Part shown: piece after piece, positions 33,606 to 44,984 of the stretch | Layout of the letters: each line of letters opens with the position of its first letter | Position numbering within the stretch: position 1 is the stretch's first letter | From: Ampullaceana balthica | Taxonomy: Eukaryota; Mollusca; Gastropoda; Lymnaeidae | Direction of reading: 5' to 3' | NCBI GenBank assembly: GCA_944989445.1 | Contig: CALYLW010000965.1 | Location: forward strand, 163,565 to 227,564 | Length of the DNA: 64,000 nt | Position numbers and translations under genes: made by a program | Notes under the pieces: generated by a model | The model's input: only the letters and a program-made list of their open reading frames with translations | Database searches by the model: none | Told to the model about the DNA's origin: nothing

Positions 33606-33715
33606 TACACAAATTTAAATGATGAATATGCCGTTGGTTTGTTACGCCACTACAGAGGTCCATATAAGGTAATTTAAGTCCATCACTACGGCACATGTTT
33701 TTGAAGCACATATTG

Positions 33716-33890
33716 TAAACCAAGCGTACATGGGGACGGAGCATGTTGGACGAGGCTGGAAGGACTGGGAAGAGCTGGGAAGAATTGAAGCGACTGGCAA
33801 GTGGCAATGTAGAGTGGCGAGCTTTGACAGAGGCCCTATGTTCCACAAGGAACTCAAAGGACAAATGATGATGATGATGATAGAATAAAA
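33716..33890 (+). mobile_element. RTE-like LINE 3' end, second copy
   Basis: Matches 16290-16440 nearly base for base (CGTACATGGxGACGGAGCATG, GAAGCGACTGGCAAGTGGC, GCCCTATGTTCCACAAGG) and ends in (ATG)n at the stop. Only about 50 codons remain. Confidence 0.75.
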
Positions 33891-34249
33891 GCCACTTTTT
33901 AGGGTAAAAGGAAAGAGAGCGGTGCGCCTTATTTACGGTATCGATTCCGCCATCTTTGCTGTCAACACGTGACAAAGATGGCGGCAAAAAGTAGTGCATA
34001 CAAATATTCTAGTAAAAAAATGGGATTCTGTCAGGGAAAAACTATGCAATAATTCTATAAAAAATGGGGAGGGGCCTAAAAAAGAAGAATAAAAGTTGAA
34101 AAAAATAGTACAAATTTGAAATCAACTGAATGAAAGCCCAACTACAACGAAGATTAACATTGCTACTCACAGACTAAACATGCGCAACTCGGAAATAGGG
34201 AGGATAAACCTTCTTAATGAAAATTAGAAAATCTTTCATAGGATCTTTA

Positions 34250-35060
34250 TTGGCACAAGATAGTCACCTCATAAATTCATACACGTAAGAGTTAAAATAC
34301 TCCCCATCAGTTTCTCGAAAGGCAATGACCTCTTTATCGAACACCAGATACCCTCCATGGTGTTGGTGCGGACACCTGTCTCAGGGTGTTTTAGCGAGAG
34401 GCTGTGGTTCACCATCAAGTGGTGGAACCCTTCGTCCCTCAAGCAGTCATAGGCCTTCCTACAATCTGAAATGATTGTTGCACCAGGCTCTATGAACTCT
34501 GCAAATATTTGCAATGAGGACGTCCTTACCTCTGTTCTCAACAACCCTGAAAAAAAGATTTGTTGGATCCTCGTTCGACCCCACCAAACACCCATTTTTC
34601 ATCTACACGCTTTCCTCTATTACATTTCCGTTTAACAAATTAACCAAATTTTAGACTAGTCTATTTCAACAATCTTACCCACTCCACCTAAACGCTTGCT
34701 CCTGGCCACGCACGCTACCACACAGAACTCGCGGAAAAAGCTACACCAGTCATTCACAGTCACTTTACTAAAACCTACATCGGTTGCAATACTTTTCAGA
34801 GGCATCATTTGAACCCAAAAGTGTGTCAATAAAAGTATATCTGTCAACGTAAATCGGCTTTCATCAAACCAAGAACCCTTCCTTAGACTACGCGAAATAT
34901 GTCCGTGAATTTTGTGGTGACACCTTCAGACAAAACCTTCAGAAACACTCTCCCTCCGCCCTTTACACTCACTTACATATCTTTCATGCACGTAGGACAT
35001 TCATACCAATCAGATATCAAGTCCGCACTCATACACCAATCAATCACAGATATTTTCCCC
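34250..35060 (-). pseudogene. Merlin (IS1016-type) transposase, frameshifted
   Basis: On the minus strand: GFSKVTVNDWCSFFREFC, LGGVGKIVEID (first D), then in another frame RGKRVDEKWVFGGVERG, then PGATIISDCRKAYDCL (second D), HLMVNHSLS and GVRTNTMEGIWCSIKR (E). These are the blocks, in order, of the ISXO2/IS1595-type DDE transposases that define Merlin elements. At least two frameshifts between 34600 and 34656 inactivate it. Terminal repeats were not identified. Confidence 0.8.
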
Positions 35061-35101
35061 TGACATTCAAGACGAACTCAAAATCGGGTGGTAATTTCGG
35101 C

Positions 35102-36755
35102 CAGAGGCGTAACTAGGTTCTTGGCGCCATTGGCTAATATTTTTTTTGGCGCCCTTGATAAATTGACAAGATTCAGCTTTGCGATTTTTTCATGTGTTAG
35201 AAAAAATAATTGAATTTCTCTTATTTTATTTATGACAATAGTTACGTAGTCTGACAGTGAACGTTATACAACTAGAATATAAAAAAATGCATAAGATAGG
35301 AACAAGTCTAATTTGCAGTTTATTATTTACTAAATAATATGAAATAAATTGGTGGATAAAACGGGACATTGTTGGGTTAATAAAGAATACAGCAAAACTT
35401 GAAGTAACGTGTATTTTAAATAAAAACAATAGTGCCAATATGTCATACTCATTATCTCATACATAACGATAGAAACTCACAATTAAAAGTAAATTTAAGT
35501 AACACTCCACCGACTACAGCTTAGCACTTCCGTTATCTGGCGAATTGGCGTGTTGCTAATACAGTCGGAACTCTCTAACTCTAAGTTGAACTCAAGGGGG
35601 AAAAAATTCGACTTACGGAGTTTTCGAGTTAGGGAAACTGATGTTATAGACGCAGATTAATCAAGGACAATGTTGATATTTGGAAGGGGAAGAGCCATAG
35701 TGACTAGAAGGCTTGACAGAAAGAAGGGCGGTGATGTTTCATATGAAAGGAGTCAACCTGTTTTGACATACTGGCACAAGCCCATGAGAGGAGACACCTT
35801 CCCTCCCTCCCCCACTTTATTCCCTTGACAGTAGGATGGGGATAGTAAAATTTTTCATTTTAAAAGAAAGACTGTAAAATCATATTGACATGACAAGAAG
35901 CCCCGCAAAAGCCACAAACATAATAAAAATATTATAATGGTTTAAATGAAATATATTTAAATATAATTAATTGTTCACTTTTTATTATCGAGGATAAAAG
36001 TGAAATACAGTGGGACCTCGCTAAGTCAAACTTTCCTAAGTAAAAAACCTCCCTAAATCGAAATAAATGTTAGGTCCCGGCCAAATTCTATAAGAGTAAT
36101 GTATTTTAGATCTCCTGAACTCCAAGATTTTTGGCTTTCAACTTCTCTTAGTCGATTTTTCCAAGGCATTTGGGCTATTATTCTGGAGTAATGTATCAGA
36201 ACACGTTTTCCGTAAAGCCACGTAAATGAACCTAAAATCGTATCTTAGTCTTAAGCCTTAAGCGATCCTTGCGAGTACAAAAAATGACAACGACAAGAAA
36301 AAGGAGTGGTAACTAATTCGCGTCCCTTTGCTGCATGCTCTTTTTAAAAAGAAAAATCTTTCTCCCCCATCCCACTCTGGAGGGAGTAAAATGGGGGATG
36401 GGAGGGAAGGTATCTCCGCTCACAGGCGTGTGTCAGCATGTCAAAGCAACTTGGCTTCCTTTCATATGAAAAATCAGACAACGCCTCTCTTTCCCGTCAA
36501 GCCTACTAGTCGGTATGGCTGTTCCTCCCCCTCTCAATATCTACATTGTCCTTGATTAATCGGCGCCTATAACGTCATTTTCCTTAACTCAAAAACTCAA
36601 TAAGTCCATTTTTTTTCGGGTCCATTTGAGTTCGACTTAGAGAGGTCAGACTGTATTTATTTAGATACAAATTTTAAAATTAAAGATTTAGTAGCGCCCT
36701 TTTGAGCTAGCACCCTTGGCAACTGCCCCGATGCCAACCCGTTGTTACGCCATTA
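35102..36755. mobile_element. Non-autonomous DNA element with GGCGTAAC ends
   Basis: Left end AGAGGCGTAACTAGGTTCTT and, inward from the right, TGGCGTAACAACGGGTTGGC form an inverted pair; GGCGCC-rich words follow on both sides (35130-35160 and 36690-36725). The superfamily is not certain. It contains the Tigger-type MITE at 35562-36653. Confidence 0.5.
35562..36653. mobile_element. Tigger-type MITE with about 300-bp inverted arms
   Basis: Starts CAGTCGGAACTCTCTAACTC, and inward from the right CAGTCTGACCTCTCTAAGTC; TA precedes and follows. The inverted similarity extends far beyond the tips: 35640-35870 (GATTAATCAAGGACAATGTT, CTAGAAGGCTTGACAG, AGAGGAGACACCTTCCCTCC) pairs with 36345-36600. A second Tigger-like tip (CAGTGGGACCTCGCTAAGTC after TA) is nested at 36008. 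The same arm sequence recurs at 53160-53640. Confidence 0.75.
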
Positions 36756-36929
36756 AATTCAGCATCCATCACCAAAAATGTTACCCCAAAAAATTAATCA
36801 AATCAAACTTACCACGTCTGTCCACCTAGGAGTTGAAAAGGTCGGAAGTGATATTATGTAATTTTATCAACCATGACAACTTCATAAAAAATAGTGCAAA
36901 CTTTCTTTTTTAATTAAAAATTAGACAAC

Positions 36930-37125
36930 TACACCTATCCCTAAAACTAACCCTAAACCTATCCCTAAAACCTATCCCTAATCCTAAACCTAACCCTATA
37001 CTTAAATCTAACCGTAAAACTAAACCTACCCCTAAACCTACCCCTAACCCTACCCCTAAATCTACCCCTACACCAATCCCTAAACATATCCCTAAACCTA
37101 ACCCTAAGCCTAATATCAACCCATA
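36930..37125. repeat. Degenerate interstitial telomere-like repeats
   Basis: About 30 consecutive six-base units of CCTAAA, CCCTAA, CCCTAT and similar, running CCTATCCCTAAAACTAACCC and so on. The basic unit is close to CCCTAA, the complement of the TTAGGG telomere repeat used by molluscs. It lies between two transposons. Confidence 0.8.
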
Positions 37126-37719
37126 AACTTATCGCCAAAACTAAAACCACCTGAATAAAATTTATCGAGAACCATAATTACACTTATTTCCTCACCATAA
37201 ATTTATGTCGGAAGAATACAATATTCCATTCCCCTTGTCTATATAAATTATAGTCGTATGAATACATAATTTCACTCCCGGAAGTACGCTGCCAAAACAA
37301 TAATACAAATAGGTGAGCGCAGCGTTCTCTTTGCCTTAGCACAGTGGTTCTCAACATTTGAGTTTCAACGACCTCTTGAACAATTTGTGTCTTAGAACCG
37401 GACCATTACTGAAAATTGTGCTACTGCCGTGCTGGAAATTTATAAATAATTATACGATTTGCGTGCTCCCAAAAAAATATTGAATGGAAACTGTTAAGTA
37501 TCTAAATATATGTTTGAGAATCGTTTTATTTTAGAACCGTTGGGGGACAATTTCAGAGGTAATGTGAGTAGTGTGAGACACTATCTTTGGAGGGACAAAG
37601 ATTTGGAAACGCTGGTGATAGGTCAGCTAAAGTTTATCAGGACGAAATAGGATACTTAGGCTAGGCCATTTTTGGAGGGATGCTATACATTTTACTTGGG
37701 TTAGACAAAGTCTGTGAAT

Positions 37720-38560
37720 CTGATGTTGCAGGAGTCACCAAAAGGTTATTGGGACTTAAGGCTTGACCAATCAGATGAAGGTTGTCACATGTACCATCCA
37801 TGGGACGAAAGGTTCACCCAATGGAATTGAGGGCAGGCGTGGGTGAGCGGTCTTTATATACTGGGACATAAGACACATTCGTCCTCTGCATTCCAAACCC
37901 TTGTAGGACGGGTCTTATGAAGGGAGCCTTGCTGGTGTGCAGCAAGTAAATGTAGGGTAGTGTTACTTACAGTGGAGCAAGTAAATGTAGGGTAGTGTTA
38001 CCTACAGTGGAGCAAGTAAGCGTAGGGGCTAGCATAGCCAAGCTTACGTAGTATAGAAGTTTGAGCACCAGATGTGCCACTGGCAAAAGTGGGCAAGACA
38101 ACCCTGAGCCGGACAGAAGACTACTGTTAGTAAACAGTGCAGCCAGCTGTGACGCTGTCAGTCACTGGAGTCGTAGAGGGACGTGGTGTCACCGGCCTCC
38201 CAGACGATGAATGGGTTAATAGCATCACTGACCACTGAGGCGGAACATGGACTGACCCGTGACCTGAGACCGTGTGTGATGTGAGATCGGCAGACATACA
38301 ACGGGAGCTGGCCGATTAAGAAGTCATAGAATGTATTTGTGAAGTTAAGTTGTAATCTGATTGTATTTACTATTTGAGTTATTGAGCTATAGTCTATCAA
38401 TTATATTGAATAATCTATTCCAATGTGTATTTAGATGATTTACTTAATGTAATTAAATATTCTCTCTGTTGTGTACAGAGGTGTTTTGTGTGTTTATTTA
38501 TATGTATTAGGTATTGTAGCGTAGTTCTATACTAATACTTAATACTGGCGGCTAGAGCCG
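37720..38560 (+). other. Possible LTR-like stretch inside the hAT
   Basis: A TATA-like TTTATATACT (37853), two to three tandem copies of a 36-bp unit (GCAAGTAAATGTAGGGTAGT, 37941-38030), and TGGCGGCTAGAGCCG (38547-38561), which could be a primer-binding-type site after an LTR. No paired LTR was found, so this stays tentative. Confidence 0.2.
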
Positions 38561-38944
38561 ATTAGATGTAGATAATAGAAAGATAACGTTTGTAAGTAGT
38601 CTGGGAGCTCAATTAGCATCCCGTAATCTGTAACCCTAGACAACAAGAGTCAAATACAAGTATTTATGTCTATAGAATATATACCCCAATATTTAACAGT
38701 GGGGATAATTTAATCGTATGTATTTTCATTAGTATAGTAACTTAATATTTAACAGTAGTATATAGACATCAGTTCTTAACAGAAACATTTTTAATGGCTT
38801 TCTTTTGTAATCAAGAAATGTATGTCACTTATACTAGTCTTATACTTATAGTGTTATTTAATTCGTATTGCTTGCTATAAAAATACTTTAAGTCATAAAC
38901 AGTAGTTAGCATTAGTAAAACAGCTATATTAGTTAATTTAATGC

Positions 38945-39770
38945 GAGCCTTGAGCTTACACATATGAGCACAGCACATCCAAGCGAGTTGTAATACTTAA
39001 AAGACTCAAACGGAGTTCATCTTCAACTTCAAGTCGGGAACGATGTTTGGTCTTGATTATAACCAATGCAGAAAATCCACATTCACAAATGTATGATGTT
39101 GCAAAGGAAAAAGGTATTTATTGCTCTCTTAGACAGTTCTGAGTACTACACATATTCATCAAGTTCACTTTCTGATGCAATATGTTCAAAGTATTATCGC
39201 TGGTTAGTTCTATGAATTTGTTTAATTTCGACGGTAGCAGATTTATTGAGTCAATGTGTGCAAGGAACGGACTGGAAATACACAAAAAACTCTGAACGTT
39301 CAAATCGCCAAAGTATAAGTTAAATTGATCCTTTATTGTTTACATATGGTCAGAAATCAAATTTATCAACAGTTGTTTATTGATTTCAGAATTTTCTTGT
39401 TTCTCATTGAATTCGTACAATTGATGAAACATGTGAAAGTTTCCCTGGAATAATCTTGTTTTAAAGAGATCAAGCTTTTGCTTAAAGCAGACTCTTTGTC
39501 ACTGAGAGTAATTAAATTTCTGCTTTCCTTGCAGAGATGATTTAAGTTTATTAATTTCTTCAAAAATGTCAGCCATGTAAGCCAGAACAGCAACCTATAA
39601 GCTATCGTGCAAATGATCAACAAACTTTGATTTGTTTCTCCATGGAACTCTCTCGCAGCATCACGTAATTCAAACAGGCTATTAAACACCCCCCCCCCAC
39701 CGTTTTGATAACCAGGCTTTTTTGCCTGTGCAACTCGTATAGCCACAAAAATGATGCTCTTAAAGCCTTT
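38945..39770 (-). pseudogene. hAT transposase C-terminal half (ZBED5/FAM200-like)
   Basis: On the minus strand, from N to C: FNSLFELRDAAREFHGETNQ, WLTWLTFLKKLINLNHLC (39746-39366), SKLNKFIELTSDNTL (39303-39118), then PFSFATSYICECGFSALVII, KTKHRSRLEVEDELRLSL (39118-38950), the family dimerisation block. Stops and frameshifts separate the blocks. The BED finger and catalytic N-terminal half are not recognisable. Confidence 0.75.
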
Positions 39771-40434
39771 TCATTAACTTTAGTTGCTTGGCCTATGCAC
39801 GACTTCTGACTATCAAGTGAATGTTTAAGCGCAGAAAGTATTCCAATGGTTTCCCCGAGGAGACATTATGATTAGTCTTGAGATGTCTTCGGAGTTTTGC
39901 AGGTTTCACAGTTCCATTTGCAAGAATTTGTGAGCGTATTACACACTATGGTTTGGGTTGATAATTTGATGTGACGCATATATAAATCCTAAGCGCAAAT
40001 ACTTTTCATCATATCGTCGTACAGCAATTCGTCTTCTTTTTTACTCCGGAACTGCATTTTATTCACACACTGATTGTGAGGAGGAGTATGGGAAATAATC
40101 ATTGTTGTACTACTCCTTATGTTCTATTGTTTTCTTTATTAGAAATTTATCCATGTGTTCAATCAATTTAATTAATTTATTACTTTAATAATTGTAACAT
40201 TAATTTAACGCCAATTTACTAATCGTTTAAAAAAAATTGTATTTGAATGTTAATATAACAACTATTACACTAGTCTTCTAGAACCTAATTTGGAATCATG
40301 TGGTTTCCGGTATACCTAAAAATAAACATAGACTCACAACTTATTGTTTTCGGCGCCATGCTTTAGCCATCGAGTGATTAAAATTAATCAATATATTCAA
40401 AATATGACAACATTTATATCTTTTCGTGTTCTTA

Positions 40435-40850
40435 AATTTAAATAAGTAAAATGTAAAAAAATCTTTTTTAAAAAAGGACACGCTTTTATTTACAAACATT
40501 TACAGACTGAAACGCGCTGATCTCCCCTGCTCTTGATGTAAACACGGGAATTCGGTAAAACAGGGCTGGAGTGAAACCAGTGAGCCGTGGAGGTCAACTC
40601 TAGCAGACGACTATACATTCTAAATAGTGATAAATAGAGATAAACTAAAAATTGATTAATTTAATTACGGTACATTCGATCGATCTGAAATTTTGATCCA
40701 ATGCATTGTCATCCAAGATCTATCTGTGGTAAAATTTTGAGATCTCTAGGACTATCAAAAGTGGTTTAAGTTTACGTTTCAAGATTTGAAGGAAGGATGG
40801 ATGGATACAACATACAAACTGTGACTTAAATAAAAGCGTGTAAAAAAAAA
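40435..40850 (-). repeat. Repeat family R, copy matching 61430-61835 in inverse
   Basis: The whole 415 bp is a near-identical reverse complement of 61430-61835: GGACACGCTTTTATTTACAA, ATTTACAGACTGAAACGC, GTCAACTCTAGCAGACGACT, TACATTCGATCGATCTGAAA, AAGTGGTTTAAGTTTACG. This indicates recent dispersal. A third partial copy is at 60530-60900. No ORF of family size is visible; coding strand unknown. Confidence 0.75.
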
Positions 40851-40918
40851 CTACCAGGCACGTATCCGCGGACCACCAGTGGTCCGTGTACCACAGATTG
40901 AGAACCACTGCATTAGCC

Positions 40919-41715
40919 TATTTAAAGAGATCATTAAATCGATGTTTTTAGCCTGCAAAAACTTGTTTGATTTCTACGCAAAGGCAGCATCATCAAAAGA
41001 GGGGTATTCGTTCAGAAAATTTTACTGCATGATATTTAGTTTGTGCTTCTTTTCAAATTTTTATATAAGCAATTTTTGCCTATATGAATGGGAAAAACTC
41101 TTTGTATTTGAAAACATGTTGAATTAATATAATTATTTCTCAAAAAGCACTGACGTGCGCGTGTTTTGAACGATCGCATTTTTTTGTTTACACGGAAACA
41201 ACTAAATAGATCAAGTTAAGAGCATATTGAAACATAGCTTAGTCACAAAGGTTGGTTATTGAGATATTAAATTCACTCTCATTTAAATGTATCTATGCTA
41301 TAATTTAATTCATCGATTACTGAAACCTTATATACCCATGCCTTATTAAATGTATTCTTGTCTTAATCGCTACATAGATAATGCTATTTTCTATTTTTGA
41401 TTCTCATATGATAATATACGCCCGATAAGTATATCCAAACGGAAATGTATTTATAATTAATGTATTTCAAACTCCTACTGCCTTGTAAAATATAAGTATA
41501 AGTATAATATTTTTGATAATATTAAAGAAACAAACGATTTAAAAGTTACAAAATAGTAAATAATTTTTATAATAATTTAAAAAATCTGCGATGCTTTAAA
41601 GGTAAACTTTTACTGCAACTGTTTTATTGCAAATTAACGGGATCTGGTGAAATTTTGGCATTGAATGTTTTTATCCTATAAAATACAATTCTTTTACTCA
41701 TATAAATAGTCTATA
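40919..41715. other. AT-rich non-coding
   Basis: No feature recognised between the hAT element and the next MITE. Confidence 0.4.
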
Positions 41716-41723
41716 CTTGAGTG

Positions 41724-41932
41724 CAGTGGTAGCGAACCTTTTATGGGGCCGAGTGCCATAAATTTAACCAAAACACACTTATTTATAGCAAAGTGCCAAC
41801 ACTCCAAATAAACCTGAAAATTTGGGTTTGGCTTAGGTGGTTTGATTAAGGAAGTCTATTTTAGTCGCGCCGGCTGATGAGGCTCCTCTGCGTGCAGATT
41901 GTGGCACGTGTGCCATAAATTCGCCCTCACTG
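41724..41932. mobile_element. 209-bp hAT MITE, copy 1
   Basis: Starts CAGTGGTAGCGAACCTTTTA, ends TTCGCCCTCACTG. Flanks CTTGAGTG and CTCTAGTG agree at 6 of 8 positions. Shares CAAAGTGCCAACACT and its inner words with the inverted copy at 43194-43404. Confidence 0.75.
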
Positions 41933-42081
41933 CTCTAGTGTCTTTTAATTGTATATCCAAATTAGATTTCTGCGCCATTTTAGCCATGAAGGCTTTCCTT
42001 AAATTTTAATAAATGTAATTAGAAGTTAATTGCAAATAAATAATTTATTACACATTTCATGTACTACAGAGACAACAGACC

Positions 42082-42588
42082 ATGTTTCTATGTCAGGCAG
42101 TCAGGCAGTGCTGGTTTCAACAAAAAAGACTTTTCAACAGGACTTCTTCCTTTAGCAACAAAGAAAAAGTACGTCTTACGGAGCGCACTATGCGTGAAGT
42201 AAGTACTATACCAAAAATATATCGTCTTCTACAATGTTCCTTAAACTCTGTCAGTAAAATACTTTCAAACATTGTGTAGGATGTGCATTAGCTTATGAAA
42301 CTACCATAGGTAATATTTTGATTCCTAATTTACGAGATAATTGCTGATAGAAGATGTAACTGGCATAAAAAACCTAATGTTCTCTTTGTTTTACAGAACC
42401 CTTCATTCGGTTCAAGTAATGCAGACATACATATGGCAACTTTGGTAGGTTTAATGTTTGCAGGAACATTCTATTGGTTAACAAACCAAGACGCCTTCAT
42501 GAACTTTGCCCCGGATGTCGATGAAGAATGTCAGTGGATCGAAATGGAAGAAAATCAGCCGCCATGTCCTTCGTCACCTATAAAATGA
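42082..42588 (+). CDS. Small single-span, probably mitochondrial, membrane protein (2 exons)
   Basis: Exon 42082-42198 (39 codons) ends at a GTAAGT donor; exon 42397-42588 follows a TTGTTTTACAG acceptor; both in phase 0, giving 102 residues ending TGA-TGA. The N-terminus MFLCQAVRQCWFQQKRLFNR is rich in Arg/Lys and aromatic residues with no acids, like a mitochondrial targeting sequence. The second exon has NPSFGSSNADIHMATLVGLM, a membrane helix of about 18 residues ending in TFYWLT, then an acidic tail with DVDEECQWIEMEE and a final CPSSP. I do not recognise the family; an accessory subunit or assembly factor of the inner membrane would fit the shape. ATG at 42082 is the first in frame; an acceptor-like CTACAG at 42066-42071 could mean an upstream non-coding exon. 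Confidence 0.6.
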
Positions 42589-43193
42589 TGAGCTGTTGTT
42601 TTTTTTAGTCATAACCCTGATTATTTTTAGTTTCTTTTCGTTAATATACATGTATATAGGCCTAGAATTTTGGATACGTGTAAATATAATATATATGTAT
42701 GTGTAGACACATGCACTCAGACAAACAGACATAGGCTTATATTCATATTTATATATTATGATAAACGCATATTAGTTTTAAAAATGTTTTATCTATTTAG
42801 GCACCTTACGCTCGGAACCAATTAATTTTAAAATCTGAATTGCATTTCGATGTATTTTTGTTATACATGTCTGAAATCTCACAAATTTATTGTAAATTCT
42901 GACATCAATAATTGACTAAATACATTAGAGCTTAACATTAATACCATGAGCTTAGTTAGTTCCATTACCTTTAATGCTTTACTTTAAGAACAAAATTAAC
43001 ATACTTTATCAGCACGGTTTCTTTAGCGCTAAGTTAAAATATATTTCTTGGATTTTACTATACTATAAGGGCTCCTGTTTACGATGAATTTTTTTAAAAA
43101 CAATTGGATGCTATAATATCATCTAAATAATCTGTAAATTGCGTCGAAAAATCACTTACGTCGTTTTGTTTTCATCCATTAGTTTAAATAGAG
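42589..43193. other. 3' flank of the small gene, non-coding
   Basis: AT-rich; no AATAAA near the stop codon was noticed and nothing else recognised. Confidence 0.4.
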
Positions 43194-43404
43194 CAGCGAT
43201 GGCGAACCTTTGGTACGTATACCACAGTCGGCACTCAGAGTCTCCTCAGCCGACACGCGACTAAAATATAATTTCCTTAATCAAACCGGCTAAGCCAAAC
43301 TCCCATTTTCGGGTTTCATTTGAGTGTTGGCACTTTGCTACGAATAAGTGGGTTTTTGGTTGAAAATTTGGCACGCGGCCCCAAAAAAAGGTTCACCATC
43401 ATTG
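43194..43404. mobile_element. 211-bp hAT MITE, copy 2 (inverted relative to copy 1)
   Basis: Starts CAGCGATGGCGAACCTTTGG, ends AAGGTTCACCATCATTG; 8-bp flanks AAATAGAG and AAAGAGGG agree at 6 of 8. The internal order of the shared words is reversed with respect to 41724-41932. The two copies bracket the small gene. Confidence 0.75.
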
Positions 43405-43839
43405 AAAGAGGGGGATATGAAGGATGTGCATTTATAAATGTTCATGGATGAAAAACATGTGCGAGGCCTAATGCCACTTGCCGAAATGGGCTCTGGACTT
43501 GAAATAGGAGAATGATGATTATAAAATATATTTTAAAAAAAACACAAAGCGTTTTCTATGTCTTATATGTATATTAATAATCATACAGGAATTTAACCGA
43601 ATAGTAAAAATGTAATAATGGCATGATTATACAAAATACCAAGATTTTATTTGAGATTTGAAAACCAAGTGTTTAAGTAGTAGTTAAAATAAATTCATGA
43701 TTATCTACTTGGTGTGTATTAGTATTATGTCCAATAGTTTGTTTTTTTTGTTTTGTTTGGTCAAAATTCCTTATAAAGTTAAATTACGATTATTTGACTA
43801 GGAACCTAAAATGTATACATCAGGTCTTTATACAAATGA

Positions 43840-44095
43840 CTAGTGTATTACCCGTCAAAAATGACGGAAGTTTTCAAAATAAATAGATTTCAGCTGAAAT
43901 CTATTTATTTTGAAAAAATACACATCAGAATAAAAAAAATAATGTAATACAGAACTTTCATTAATTTTATTTTTTATTTTTTTGATCTATTTTCATATTT
44001 AACAAATTTATGCGGAACGTTCGAAAAGAGTTATTTTTGGTGCAGTAATTTGGTGCGCTGCTTTCTAAAATTAGTAGCGTGACGGAAGGGACGGA
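43840..44095 (-). mobile_element. Helitron 3' part, inverted copy, with 46-bp palindrome
   Basis: Minus-strand CTAG terminus at 43840-43843 with T after it, hairpin CCGTCA/TGACGG at 43852-43867. Body matches 25875-26071 in reverse (TTATGCGGAACGTTCGAAAA, TTTGGTGCGCTGCTTTCTAA). A perfect 46-bp palindrome occupies 43871-43916, centred on CAG|CTG. Confidence 0.75.
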
Positions 44096-44132
44096 AGGAC
44101 TTGACAAACGGACGTGACATACTTTGTAAATT

Positions 44133-44420
44133 ATGTATATTGATGATAGATTAGCAGTAAACACTGAAAAGGAAATGCGTCAGTCTGTCGGCAATATTGC
44201 ACGACTATCCTACAGCGGTAAGTTGGTGTGTTTTAGAGAGATAGACATAGTGTGCAACAGAAGCATAATAATACAGAAATATTTAGAAAATGGAGAGTGT
44301 CATTCTGAAAAGATAAAAAAAATTTTAATAGAACTAGAAATGAGCAATTACTCAAACGCAAAAAAGGGCATAGATTTCATACGCCAGTCTTCTGTATTAC
44401 TTCATTATAACTACTTCTAA
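44133..44420 (+). other. 95-codon open frame of unknown nature
   Basis: Starts MYIDDRLAVNTEKEMRQSVG and is rich in Lys, Ile and Asn. It directly follows a Helitron end. No family recognised and no support for transcription; it may be a fragment of an element gene or chance. Confidence 0.2.
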
Positions 44421-44661
44421 CCATTTATTTTCCAAGCATTATACATACTTAGCCTTTATGTAATTTGGTCACATACTATGTTTTGAAAATAAAATATTGT
44501 TGACACACTTTTAGGCCAATTGAATAGTCGGCAATGAAGGTAAAAACAAAACAACGTATGTCTATTAATAAATCTTTGTCAATGACTTTCTAATTAAGGA
44601 AGAGATCTAATTAATCCTTGCCATTTTTAAGCTCGGCTATATTTAGACCAACATTAGAGTC

Positions 44662-44845
44662 AGCGGCGTCACTAGGATTGGAGTCACCTAGTGCGGTAGC
44701 TCATAATGTCATCCCCCTCAAGACTTACCACATGCACCTCCCCTGATTCATCAAGTGCCACATAACAAAATCATATAGAATTTTACATTTGGGGACGGTG
44801 TCACTAAGGGAAGTCCGCACCCCCTAGTGACACCTCTGATTAAAT
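44662..44845. mobile_element. MITE with GGCGTCACTAGG ends
   Basis: Left GCGGCGTCACTAGGATTGG and, inward from the right, AGAGGTGTCACTAGGGGGTG form imperfect inverted ends; about 180 bp, no ORF. Confidence 0.6.
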
Positions 44846-44984
44846 TATTCTCTGGGAGCATTCCCTTTCCAAAAGAAATTTTACACGCTGGCGTAAAACC
44901 AAACCTCACCATACTGTGTTACATCCATCTCAATCGATCGTAAAATTGTGCTGCATACTTGTAATCGCATGACCTGACGTACAA

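Larger units (their letters stand above)
37342..40910 (-). mobile_element. 3.6-kb hAT element, ZBED5/FAM200 clade
   Basis: Inverted tips CAGTGGTTCTCAA (37342) and TTGAGAACCACTG (ending 40910) are the Charlie-type hAT consensus. Flanks CCTTAGCA and CATTAGCC match at 6 of 8 positions, an aged 8-bp target duplication. The transposase relic is on the minus strand. The right part of the element contains a copy of repeat family R (40435-40850), and the left part an LTR-like stretch (37720-38560). Confidence 0.75.

Noticed and set aside
33433..33999. 188-codon minus-strand frame
   Set aside because: It crosses the SINE tail and the antisense of the LINE end at 33716-33890 and has no domain.
36910..37150. 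Gly/Leu-rich and Arg-rich minus frames
   Set aside because: They are translations of the telomere-like hexamer array.
44133..44420. 95-codon frame as a real gene
   Set aside because: No splice context, no family motif and it abuts a Helitron end; kept only as an unknown open frame.
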